A stretch of 64,000 nucleotides of DNA from an uncultured bacterium (GTDB taxonomy: Bacteria > Verrucomicrobiota > Lentisphaeria > Victivallales > UBA1829). Positions 40,696 through 49,129 of this stretch are shown piece by piece. The stretch's first letter is position 1. Each line of letters starts with the position of its first letter. The notes under the pieces were generated by a model. That model was not told where the DNA came from, did no database searches, and saw only the letters and a program-made list of their open reading frames with translations. A program made the position numbers and the translations under genes. Location of the stretch: NCBI GenBank assembly GCA_902762495.1, contig CACWOL010000002.1, forward strand, positions 1-64,000. The letters run 5' to 3'.

Positions 40696-43622
40696 CCTCC
40701 GGTTCCGCCCCTCGCATCGACCTCATCGACCCGCTTCTGCCTGAGCTGATCGCGCTTCAGCGGCGCGACCGCTGCCTGCTGCCGGAGGCGATGAAGGATC
40801 TTGCAGAGCGCCTGAACGTGCCGCTGAACCGCGTGTACAGTGTGGCGAGCTTCTACCAGGCGTTCCGGTTCACCCCGTGCGGCAAACACCAGATCAAGGT
40901 CTGCGTCGGAGCCGCCTGCTATGTGAAGGGCGCGGAGCACGTCTACGAGGCGTTCCGCAAGCATCTGAACATCCCGGACGGCGGCGATACCTCGCCCGAC
41001 GGACTCTTCACGGTCAGCAAAGTCGCCTGCCTCGGCTGCTGCATGCTCGCCGTGGCGGTGCAGATCGACAAGCACATCTTCGGTCATGTCGTGCCCGGCA
41101 CGGTCGGGACCGTAGTGAAGGATTTCCTGCGGATGGTCCGCGAGGAGGAGGCGTCCGGCGCGAATGCGGCGGCGGAATCCGTACAGGAGAAACGCCAGCC
41201 GGAAATCCGTATCTGCCGGTGTTCGTCCTGCCGGGCGGCGGGAAGCGGACGCATCTTCGACTTGTTCGAGGCGGAACGCCGCAGCGGCAAGTTCGACTAT
41301 AAAGTCAAGGAAGTCGGCTGTCACGGCATGTCCTACCGCGCTCCGCTGGTCACGGTTGTGCTGGAGAACGCCGTCTACCACTACGACAACGTGCAGGAAT
41401 ACGACGTGCGGCAGATCGTGGCGCAGCATTTCTTCACGCGCGAACTCGGCTGGAAAGGCAGGGCGTTCCTGGACGCCTTCTACAGCCGCAGGGCACAGGG
41501 CTGCTTGAAGCTGGCGGAGCTCCCGCCGGAACTCGACAAACTTCGGCTCGTGACCCGGAACAGCGGCATGGACGACCCGGAATCGCTCGACGACTACAAG
41601 GCCCACGGAGGATTCGCCGCGCTGGAACGCGCTTTCGATATGACATCGGCGCAGATCGTGGACGAACTGAAAGCATCCAAACTGCGCGGACGCGGCGGCG
41701 GCGGATTCCCGACCGGGGAAAAATGGCGCATGGCACTGGAGGCTCCGGGCGCGGACAAGGTCGTGATCTGCAACGCCGACGAGGGCGACCCCGGGGCGTT
41801 CATGGACCGCATGCTGATGGAGTCGTATCCGTACCGTGTGCTGGAGGGCATCCTGATCGCCGCCCGAACCATCGGCGCGAAGCTCGCCATTATCTATATC
41901 CGCGAAGAATACTCTCAGGCGGTATCCGTGCTGGAACGCGTGATCGCGAAACTCCGCGCATCCGGCGTTTTCGAGCGCATTTCACCCGGTTTCAACCTCG
42001 TGCTGTTCCGCGGTGCGGGCGCGTTCGTCTGCGGCGAGGAAACTGCCCTGCTGGAATCCATCGAGGGGCGGCGCGGCATCCCGCGCAAACGTCCTCCGTT
42101 CCCCGTGAACGGCGGCCTCCGCGGTCTTCCGACGCTGATGAACAACGTGGAGACGTTCGCGTGCGTCCCGATCATCCTCGCGGACGGCGGCACGGCGTTC
42201 AACGCGGTCGGCACGGACGAATCCCGCGGCACGAAGGCGTTCGCCCTCGCCGGGAAAGTTCGGCAGGGCGGCCTGATCGAGGTCCCCATCGGCATCACCA
42301 TCGACGAGATCGTGGAGCAGTACGGCGGGGGCGCGGAGAAGAACCACGAGATCAAAGCCGTCATGATCGGCGGCCCGTCCGGCGGCTGCATCCCGAAACG
42401 CCATTTCGATATCCGCGTCGATTACCAGACGCTCCAGAGAAACGGCGCCATGATGGGGTCCGGCGGCCTCATCGTGATCGACGAATCCGACTGCATGGTC
42501 GATATTTCATTGTATTTTCTGCGGTTCCTCCGCAACGAATCCTGCGGCAAGTGCGTGATGTGCCGCGAGGGCGTGGCGCACCTCTGCGACCTCGTGGAAT
42601 CCCTCACGCACAAGGGACCGAAGCCGCCCGGACTGCTCGACCGTATCGAAGACCTGGCCCGGCAGATACAGCAAGGTTCGCTCTGCGCGCTTGGCCGCAC
42701 CGCGCCGAACATGGTATTGAGCGCGCTGCATGAATTTCGCGCCGAATTCGAAGCGCACCTCGACAACGAGTGTCCCGCCGGGAAATGTGTGGAATTGACT
42801 GAGTTCAAAATCACGGACGACTGCATCGGCTGCACTAAGTGCATCCAGGCGTGTGTCGCCGGGGCCATCGAGTGCGAGCCGCTGGAAAGCGCCCGCATCC
42901 TCTCCGAACAGTGCGTCCGGTGCGGCGTCTGCCGGAGCGTCTGCCCCGAACACGCCGTGGTGAACCCGTGCCGCGAACGCCCCGAACAGGAACTGCCGTT
43001 CCCGAAAGAAGCCCGTATTGCGCCGGTCGAGGGCGACATTGTTTTGATAGACGGCGCGGAGCACCCGTTCGTGCCCGGGCGCACCATGCTGGACTATATC
43101 GAGCTTCCCACGCTGTGCTATTTGGAACAGGGCGGGACTGGCGCGCACTGCATGGTCTGTGCCGTGTGGGATGCTGTGCTCGGGCGATTCGTGCCCGGCT
43201 GCGAACAGCTCATCCAGCGCGGGCATATCTACGAAACGAATTCCGACCGGGTCCGGGCGTTCCGCCGCGAGGCGCTGTCGCTTATGCTGGTCCGCCACGA
43301 TTTCCGCTGCGGTTCCTGCGCTGCGAAAGGAAAGTGCAAGTTCTTCGCCCTCGTCCGTGAATACGGCGCGAAAAAGCCGAAAAACGAGCTGGATTTCCCC
43401 GCTCCGGTCGAAACCGCGCACATTGTTTATGACGCCGGAAAGTGCATCCTCTGCCAGCGGTGCGTCGGCGTTTCGCATGAAAGACTCGCCGTTCACAACC
43501 GTGCCGACCGCGCCGTGATCTCGCCCGGTCCCGACGGCTGGGAATCGCTTGATGCGGATACCGCCGCGACAGTCTGCGCCGTTTGCCCGGCCGGGGCGCT
43601 GTCCCTGAAAAACAGGAGCTGA
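40692..43622 (+). CDS. NuoE-NuoF-NuoG' fusion: NADH-oxidising electron-input module
   Basis: The 976-residue protein combines parts that are usually separate. Residues about 15-145 are NuoE-like with a [2Fe-2S] site (CVGAAC and CLGCC). About 170-255 are a thioredoxin-like domain with CRCSSC, as in HydB/HndC. About 290-690 are NuoF with GRGGGGFPTGEKW (NADH/FMN site near 334), NADEGDPGAFMDR, GEETALLESIEG and the CGKCVMC cluster motif. Two [4Fe-4S] sites follow (CIGCTKC, CVRCGVC). About 780-976 resemble the NuoG N-terminus with a [2Fe-2S] site, the HDFRCGSCAAKGKC motif and CILCQRC. There is no hydrogenase H-cluster or molybdenum domain. It should oxidise NADH and feed the membrane relay; its acceptor is not established. 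Confidence 0.92.
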   Translation: MTSGSAPRIDLIDPLLPELIALQRRDRCLLPEAMKDLAERLNVPLNRVYSVASFYQAFRFTPCGKHQIKVCVGAACYVKGAEHVYEAFRKHLNIPDGGDTSPDGLFTVSKVACLGCCMLAVAVQIDKHIFGHVVPGTVGTVVKDFLRMVREEEASGANAAAESVQEKRQPEIRICRCSSCRAAGSGRIFDLFEAERRSGKFDYKVKEVGCHGMSYRAPLVTVVLENAVYHYDNVQEYDVRQIVAQHFFTRELGWKGRAFLDAFYSRRAQGCLKLAELPPELDKLRLVTRNSGMDDPESLDDYKAHGGFAALERAFDMTSAQIVDELKASKLRGRGGGGFPTGEKWRMALEAPGADKVVICNADEGDPGAFMDRMLMESYPYRVLEGILIAARTIGAKLAIIYIREEYSQAVSVLERVIAKLRASGVFERISPGFNLVLFRGAGAFVCGEETALLESIEGRRGIPRKRPPFPVNGGLRGLPTLMNNVETFACVPIILADGGTAFNAVGTDESRGTKAFALAGKVRQGGLIEVPIGITIDEIVEQYGGGAEKNHEIKAVMIGGPSGGCIPKRHFDIRVDYQTLQRNGAMMGSGGLIVIDESDCMVDISLYFLRFLRNESCGKCVMCREGVAHLCDLVESLTHKGPKPPGLLDRIEDLARQIQQGSLCALGRTAPNMVLSALHEFRAEFEAHLDNECPAGKCVELTEFKITDDCIGCTKCIQACVAGAIECEPLESARILSEQCVRCGVCRSVCPEHAVVNPCRERPEQELPFPKEARIAPVEGDIVLIDGAEHPFVPGRTMLDYIELPTLCYLEQGGTGAHCMVCAVWDAVLGRFVPGCEQLIQRGHIYETNSDRVRAFRREALSLMLVRHDFRCGSCAAKGKCKFFALVREYGAKKPKNELDFPAPVETAHIVYDAGKCILCQRCVGVSHERLAVHNRADRAVISPGPDGWESLDADTAATVCAVCPAGALSLKNRS

Positions 43623-43628
43623 CCCGCC

Positions 43629-44708
43629 ATGAAGGTTTTCCGCATCGCAGTGCTGATCGTCCTGTTCCTGTTGGGGGCGGCGTGCCTTGTGTGGTATTTC
43701 CGCATGAGCGAAACTGCGAATGAAGCGGAGGCAAAGCAGGCGTCCGGCACACTTCTGACGGATACTTCCCCGCTCGGCGAACTTTCAGTTTTATCTGACG
43801 GGACGCTTGCCGCCGGGAACGCCCGCGGCGAGGTGAAGTTCTTCCGTCCGGGTGAACCCGTGCAAACAGTTTCCGTGTCGGATATCTCAATTTCCGCGCC
43901 GGTCGCGGAGTTCGACGGCGTTTGCTGCGTCGGCGACGAAAGCGGCACGTTCGCGGCGTTCACGCCGGAACGCGGTGTGCTGTGGACGTTCCGTGCTGGA
44001 AACCAGATCACGGGCGGCGCGGTGCGGGATTCCGACGGTCTCGTCTGGTTCGGTTCGCACGACCATTCGCTGTACGCGCTGGACGCTTCGGGCAAGCTCG
44101 TTTACGAGGTCGAATGCAACGGGCAGATCAACGGTTCTCCGGTATTCGACGGCGCCTGCGTGTACCTGGGCAGCTGCGACGGCAAGCTCCGCAAGATCGA
44201 CATCCATACCGGCGAGGTCGTGAAGTCGCTTGATTTCGAATCCTACATCCCGGAAACCCCGGTCCTGTCCGGCGGCGTGCTGTATACTCTCACCCACGGC
44301 GGCGAGCTCGCGGCGGTCAACGCCGACAGCTTCGAGGTCCTCTATCGCGTCAAAACGGAATATACCTTTTTTACCTCACCCTTCGTAACGGAATCCTACA
44401 TCTTCCTGACGGACTCCGACGGAAAAATCCATGTTCACAAACGCGCGGACGGTTCGTATCTGGCAGATTTGCCGTCCGACGACTCCCTGAACCCGATTTG
44501 CACCGGCTCGGACAACGGCGTCTACACGATTTCCCGCCGGGGCCGCCTGAGCTTTTTTGAGGCCGGAAGCTGGAAACAGTATGTCATCGCGAATTTCCCG
44601 TCCGACTTCAAATCGGGCGTGACTTTAGCTGGAAATCTCCTCGCCGTTTCCGACGAATACGGCAATGTCTTCTACGTCAAAGTCAAAAAAAAGGAGTCTG
44701 AACCATGA
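43629..44708 (+). CDS. membrane-anchored PQQ-like beta-propeller protein (short)
   Basis: The 359-residue protein has an N-terminal membrane helix at about 5-25 (IAVLIVLFLLGAACLVWYF) and a propeller of about 310 residues. Blades such as TFRAGNQITGGAVRDSDGLV and YEVECNGQINGSPVFDGACV repeat with a PVFDGAxV-type core, closer to BamB-like structural propellers than to quinoproteins. It ends just inside the start of the ABC ATPase gene. The position between an NADH module and an ABC exporter suggests a role in assembly or delivery, but no direct motif supports this. Confidence 0.85.
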   Translation: MKVFRIAVLIVLFLLGAACLVWYFRMSETANEAEAKQASGTLLTDTSPLGELSVLSDGTLAAGNARGEVKFFRPGEPVQTVSVSDISISAPVAEFDGVCCVGDESGTFAAFTPERGVLWTFRAGNQITGGAVRDSDGLVWFGSHDHSLYALDASGKLVYEVECNGQINGSPVFDGACVYLGSCDGKLRKIDIHTGEVVKSLDFESYIPETPVLSGGVLYTLTHGGELAAVNADSFEVLYRVKTEYTFFTSPFVTESYIFLTDSDGKIHVHKRADGSYLADLPSDDSLNPICTGSDNGVYTISRRGRLSFFEAGSWKQYVIANFPSDFKSGVTLAGNLLAVSDEYGNVFYVKVKKKESEP

Positions 44709-45343
44709 ACCTGACCATTACTGATTTGACCAAGACATTTTCGAGGGCAGACGAGACCATCGAACTGTTCCACGATTTTAATATGATATTGAACGCGGGC
44801 GAGGCGCTGACCGTGCTCGGACCGTCCGGCAGCGGCAAGACCACGCTCCTGCGGATGATCGCCGGACTGGAACCGCCCAATGAGGGAAAGATCCTGTTCG
44901 ACGGTCAAAATCTCTTTGAAATGTCTTCCGAGGAACGCCGTGCGTTTCGTCTGCGCCACATCGGATTTGCCGACCAGTACGCCCGGATGCTGCCCCAGCT
45001 GACCGCGCTGGAGAATGTACAGATACCGGCGGCGGGCGAAGGCAAGGATTGTTCCGACCGTGCGAAACAGCTGCTTGAGGAATTCGGCCTTGGCAAACGG
45101 ACGGAACATTTCCCGTCCGAGCTGTCCGGCGGCGAACTCCAGCGGGTCGCTTTGGCGCGCGCGTTGATCCTCGAACCGGAATTCCTTTTGCTGGACGAAC
45201 CGACGTCAGCGCTCGACGCCGCGCGGACCGATGCCATGCTTGAACTGCTTCAACAGGTCAATCGGACGCACGGGACCGCGATCCTGATGGTCACGCACAA
45301 CACCCGTGTCCTGGACTTCTTCCCCCGGTCGGTGAGCTTATGA
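44705..45343 (+). CDS. MacB/LolD-type ABC transporter ATPase
   Basis: The 212-residue ATPase has Walker A GPSGSGKTT (near 39-47), the signature LSGGELQRVALARAL, and Walker B FLLLDEPTSALD. Length and sequence place it with LolD/MacB/FtsE subunits that work with FtsX-fold permeases to move lipoproteins or power periplasmic partners. It overlaps the next gene, a large FtsX-fold permease, and starts inside the previous propeller gene. Confidence 0.93.
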   Translation: MNLTITDLTKTFSRADETIELFHDFNMILNAGEALTVLGPSGSGKTTLLRMIAGLEPPNEGKILFDGQNLFEMSSEERRAFRLRHIGFADQYARMLPQLTALENVQIPAAGEGKDCSDRAKQLLEEFGLGKRTEHFPSELSGGELQRVALARALILEPEFLLLDEPTSALDAARTDAMLELLQQVNRTHGTAILMVTHNTRVLDFFPRSVSL

Positions 45344-48174
45344 ATTCCCTCGCCCGTTTTTTTCTGCGCGATCTGCGGTACCACTGGAAGGGCTTCGCCT
45401 CCCTGATGGTTGCCGCATGCCTGATCTGCGCGGTCCTGACGGGCGCATTTCTGATCGGCGACAGCGTGCGCGGCACGCTGATGGACCATGTGGAGGACAA
45501 CGCCTCGGTCGCGCGATACCGCCAGCGGTTCCCGATTCCGGTGTCCAGCCCGATCCCAAACGGCATGGGCGTGATTCATGTGAAGGGATTCACGAAGGAC
45601 GGCATCCCGGTCGACGTGTATGCACTGCCGGACGGTTCCATTTCAGGGCGCGACGCCCGGGGCAGTTCCGCGCTGGCGAAGAAACTGAATCTACAGGACG
45701 GCGAGATGATCTCCGTCCGCATGCAGGAATTGAGCACGATCCCGGCGGAAAGCGCCATGGGGAAACCGCCGGAACTCCGCCAGACGCCGTTCGTCTGGCG
45801 CGGCGAATGGGCCGACCCGCGCGCCGAGGTGCATTTCGACGATCCGCAGCTGCCGCCGTACAATCTTTTCGTGAGCCGAGAGGCGCTCACGCAGGCACTG
45901 GACCTGCCGGAAAGCGCAGTCAATGAAATCTGGTCGCAGGAACCGATTCAACTCTCAGACGATGTCCTGTGGGAGCTCTCCGGCCTCGTCCTGGACGAAT
46001 GGGAGGGGCGGTCCGTCCTGAAAAGCCGGTCGTATTTCCTGCCGAAAGCCGTTTCGGACGCCCTGCCGAAGGATGCAGCGCAGATACTAACGTTGTTCGT
46101 GGAGACGCTGACCGACGGCACGACGGATCTGTCCTATTTCTTCGCGAGCGCCATCCAAAACGGCCCGATTCCCGTCGAACGCGGCCAGATTCTCGTTTCG
46201 TCCGGGCTGAAGGAACGCTTCAAGGGCCCCGCCGAACTTGCGTTTTTTACCTCGGATTCCTTCCGGAAGATCATTCGCAAGACGGAAATGCTGGAACATG
46301 CCGGCACGGTCGACGACTCCGGCATCACGGACACGCTTTCGCCGGAGATACCCGGACTGACCGATTCCGCGGAGTGCTCCGGCTGGGAGGCCGCGATCCC
46401 GATCGACTTCGACCGGATCCGGGACGAGGATGAAACCTACTGGAACGAGCACAGGAGCAAGCCGAAAGCGTATTTGAACTTCGAAGAGGCGCAGGAGATG
46501 TTCGCGCCCGGACAATGTACCGCCGCGCTTTATCCGGCTGACTGGACCGCCGTCCGCGTCCGGCAGGAAACGCTGAACGTCCTCCGCACCATGCCGGAAT
46601 ACAGCCGCGCGGAAGATCTGATGAACAGGTCGGCGGACAAAGTGAACCGCGGGGTGCCGTTCGCGCCGCTGTTCCTCGGCCTGAGCTTCTTCCTCATCGT
46701 CTCCGGGCTGCTTGTACTCGCGATGCTCCTGAAACTCCACATTCAGGACCGCGAAGCAGAACTCGCGCTTCTGCGCGATTACATGCCGCTGAAATGCGTC
46801 CGGCGTTTCCTGCTGGCGGAATTCGCCGCCGTGCTTGTTCCTGGGATGCTCGCCGGACTCGTCGCCGGCACGTTCCTCTGCCGGTTCCAGATATTTTTGC
46901 TGGAGCATTCCTGGAACGGCATCGTCCTGATGGATCACATCCGGTTCCACGGGAAACCTTTGTCATACTTGATTTCGTTCCTTGTTTCGGCGGCATGCGC
47001 GTGGGCGGTCGTAATGCTTTCGGTGCGCTCCAAACAGAACAAAACGAAACTCTGCCTGTCGCATTCCTCGTGTGTGCGTTCAGTTTGGGGGATCGGATTC
47101 CTCTCGCTCGTCCGCCAATGCCGCCGGTACGCCCCGTGCGCGGTCCTGCTGGTGCTGGGCTACCTCGGCACGCTCGGCGTCGGTACGTTCGGCATCAAAG
47201 CGCGCGGCGAGAACGCGTTCGGATACGCCTACGTCGCAACAACGCTCCTGCCAGTCGTGCCAGAATACGACGCGCCGTTCCCGTCAGGAGGCCTCCCGGT
47301 GCGCGTCCATGCCGCCGACCGCGCGGACTGCTCCAATCTGCTGCTCGCGGCGAATCCGACCGTGTACGGCGCCGACCTTGAAGCGCTCACGGGCGATTCC
47401 GCTTTCCTCGCGGACGGTTCGGCGGCAGTCGATGCGGAGTCGCTACAGTGGATTTTGCAGAAGAAACAGCACGACGCCGTGGAGTACGCCAACGGCGCGC
47501 TCACGCTGGACCGCGTGCTGAAAGCCTCGGTCTTTCAGGGGGGCGTCCTGACTGGACTGAAGACGTTCGAACGCCTGTTCCCGGAAACCGAGGGTGCGCA
47601 ATTCTTCCTGATCCGGAGCGAGGCGGATGTGCCCGCGTGGCGCGCGTATCTGGAGCCGTTCGGGCTGGAGCTGGTGAGTACGGATGAATTCATGGCCCGC
47701 GCCGAACGCTTCCAGAACCGTTATTTGGCGATCTTCCTTCAGCTCGGCGTGCTCGGATTCCTGCTCGGATTCGGCGCGCTGGTCCTGCTCATGACACGCA
47801 ACCTGCGCGCCCGCCGCGATGAAACCGTCCTGCTGGCGGAGACCGGCTGGCCGCGCCGGATGCTCGTGATGCTGTACCTGACGGAAAACCTGTGCCTTTT
47901 CCTCGGAAGCGCGGGCATTTCCCTGCTGCTTCTGCTGCTTCTGGCGGCGTTCGCCTCGCTCAACCTGACCGTTCTATTTGCCGGTTTTCTGTTCCTGACC
48001 GCCGCCGGCGTCCTGCTGATCGCCGCGATCATCGAACTCCATTTCGCCCCGTTCACAACATATTTCCTCGGGGTATTGCCTGCGGGCTGCATCCGGTCGG
48101 AAGGCCGGTGTTTCCAGCCTGAAAAACAGGTCCGTTCTTACAAGACCATCGAAAAAAGAGGGCGCGATCCGTGA
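45340..48174 (+). CDS. large ABC permease with two FtsX-like membrane regions
   Basis: The 944-residue protein has one helix near the N-terminus (about 17-37), a large extracytoplasmic region (about 40-440), a group of helices at about 445-575 (LFLGLSFFLIVSGLLVLAML), another extracytoplasmic part (about 610-785) and a C-terminal helix group at about 790-905. This is the duplicated FtsX layout of the MacB/LolCE-like mechanotransmission family. With the ATPase it could export or mature the propeller proteins encoded in the same operon. It is the last gene of the run; a GC-rich hairpin follows 60 bases later. Confidence 0.9.
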   Translation: MNSLARFFLRDLRYHWKGFASLMVAACLICAVLTGAFLIGDSVRGTLMDHVEDNASVARYRQRFPIPVSSPIPNGMGVIHVKGFTKDGIPVDVYALPDGSISGRDARGSSALAKKLNLQDGEMISVRMQELSTIPAESAMGKPPELRQTPFVWRGEWADPRAEVHFDDPQLPPYNLFVSREALTQALDLPESAVNEIWSQEPIQLSDDVLWELSGLVLDEWEGRSVLKSRSYFLPKAVSDALPKDAAQILTLFVETLTDGTTDLSYFFASAIQNGPIPVERGQILVSSGLKERFKGPAELAFFTSDSFRKIIRKTEMLEHAGTVDDSGITDTLSPEIPGLTDSAECSGWEAAIPIDFDRIRDEDETYWNEHRSKPKAYLNFEEAQEMFAPGQCTAALYPADWTAVRVRQETLNVLRTMPEYSRAEDLMNRSADKVNRGVPFAPLFLGLSFFLIVSGLLVLAMLLKLHIQDREAELALLRDYMPLKCVRRFLLAEFAAVLVPGMLAGLVAGTFLCRFQIFLLEHSWNGIVLMDHIRFHGKPLSYLISFLVSAACAWAVVMLSVRSKQNKTKLCLSHSSCVRSVWGIGFLSLVRQCRRYAPCAVLLVLGYLGTLGVGTFGIKARGENAFGYAYVATTLLPVVPEYDAPFPSGGLPVRVHAADRADCSNLLLAANPTVYGADLEALTGDSAFLADGSAAVDAESLQWILQKKQHDAVEYANGALTLDRVLKASVFQGGVLTGLKTFERLFPETEGAQFFLIRSEADVPAWRAYLEPFGLELVSTDEFMARAERFQNRYLAIFLQLGVLGFLLGFGALVLLMTRNLRARRDETVLLAETGWPRRMLVMLYLTENLCLFLGSAGISLLLLLLLAAFASLNLTVLFAGFLFLTAAGVLLIAAIIELHFAPFTTYFLGVLPAGCIRSEGRCFQPEKQVRSYKTIEKRGRDP

Positions 48175-48234
48175 TTCATCGGGCGGATTCTCCTCCCTCC
48201 GCCTGAATGTTATCACGTTTTTATCGCAAGACAA

Positions 48235-48260
48235 GCGGCCGCGCGACAGGACGCGGCCGC
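48235..48260 (+). terminator. GC-rich hairpin after the redox operon
   Basis: GCGGCCGCG (48235-48243) pairs perfectly with CGCGGCCGC (48252-48260). A T-run (TCTTTTT) begins 11 bases later rather than directly at the stem, so termination may be incomplete. Confidence 0.6.
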
Positions 48261-48312
48261 CCTCCCATAGTCTTTTTCCTGCCTCCTCAATCTCAAACAC
48301 AAGCGAGTATCT

Positions 48313-49116
48313 ATGTTCAAACGAGAATTTCTCGGTGAATTTTCGGGGACCTTCCTCCTGGTCCTCTTCGGCTGCGGGACCGTCGCGGTCGACACGCTGT
48401 TCGGCGCCCACGTGAGCCTGGCGCTGATCGCCCTGTTCTGGGGCATCGGCGTTACACTCTCCATCTACCTGACCCGTCATCTGTGCTGCGCGCACCTGAA
48501 TCCCGCCGTCACGGTGGCGATGGCATGCAGCGGACGCATGACCTGGAAGAAAGTTCCGACCTACCTGGTCGCGCAGTTCCTGGGCGCATTCGTTGCAGGT
48601 TGGATCATCTATCTGCTGTTCTTCACGTCCATTCAGGACTTCGAGACGACGCACGCGATCGTGCGCGGCACGGAAGCATCCGTCAAGACCGGGCGCATGT
48701 TCGGCGAATACTACCCGACTGCGACCGTGCCGTTCTGGCTGGCGTGCTTCGCGGAAGGATTCGGCACGTTCCTGCTGGTCCTGCTGATCTTCGCCCTCAC
48801 GGAAGGCTGCAACGTGGGACGTCCCTCCAGCGACTCCGCGCCGCTCTGGATCGGCCTGACCGTCTCCTCGGTCATCTGCCTGGTCGCGCCGCTCTCGCAG
48901 GCCGGACTGAACCCCGCCCGCGACTTCGGTCCGCGCGTCGTGGCGATGCTCATGGGCTGGGGCAAGGCCGCCCTGCCGGACGCCTGCGGCGGATTCTTCT
49001 GGGTCTACATCCTGGCCCCGATCGTCGGCGGCATCATCGCCGCGCTCCTCTTCACGAAACTCTATGAACCACTGATGAACAAAAAGCCCGGCGAATGCTG
49101 CTGCGGCAAGAAATAA
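48313..49116 (+). CDS. MIP-family channel, glycerol-facilitator-like, with Cys-rich C-terminus
   Basis: The 267-residue protein has six membrane helices and the two half-helix NPA motifs, LNPAVTVAM (62-70) and GLNPARDFGPR (near 198-208). The Asp after the second NPAR is the mark of glycerol-conducting GlpF-type channels rather than water-specific ones. The C-terminus ends GECCCGKK, an unusual cysteine cluster that could bind metal. It is followed 13 bases later by a G3E-type GTPase, a metallochaperone family. No glycerol kinase is nearby, so small neutral solutes other than glycerol are possible. Confidence 0.92.
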   Translation: MFKREFLGEFSGTFLLVLFGCGTVAVDTLFGAHVSLALIALFWGIGVTLSIYLTRHLCCAHLNPAVTVAMACSGRMTWKKVPTYLVAQFLGAFVAGWIIYLLFFTSIQDFETTHAIVRGTEASVKTGRMFGEYYPTATVPFWLACFAEGFGTFLLVLLIFALTEGCNVGRPSSDSAPLWIGLTVSSVICLVAPLSQAGLNPARDFGPRVVAMLMGWGKAALPDACGGFFWVYILAPIVGGIIAALLFTKLYEPLMNKKPGECCCGKK

Positions 49117-49129
49117 GGAATACAGAACC

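Noticed and set aside
40692-43622. Reading the NuoE-F-G' fusion as a hydrogenase
   Set aside because: The H-cluster motifs of [FeFe]-hydrogenases are absent and no catalytic hydrogenase subunit is encoded nearby.
27785-44708. Calling the propellers PQQ-dependent dehydrogenases
   Set aside because: The Trp-docking repeats also occur in BamB-like structural propellers; I could not identify catalytic or cofactor-binding residues, so only PQQ-like is claimed.
36384-48174. Comparison of the operon with nitrous oxide reductase (nos) or nitrate reductase (nap) operons
   Set aside because: NapG/NapH-like proteins, propellers and an ABC pair recall nos and nap loci, but there is no copper-site, molybdopterin or cytochrome c motif in any of the encoded proteins.
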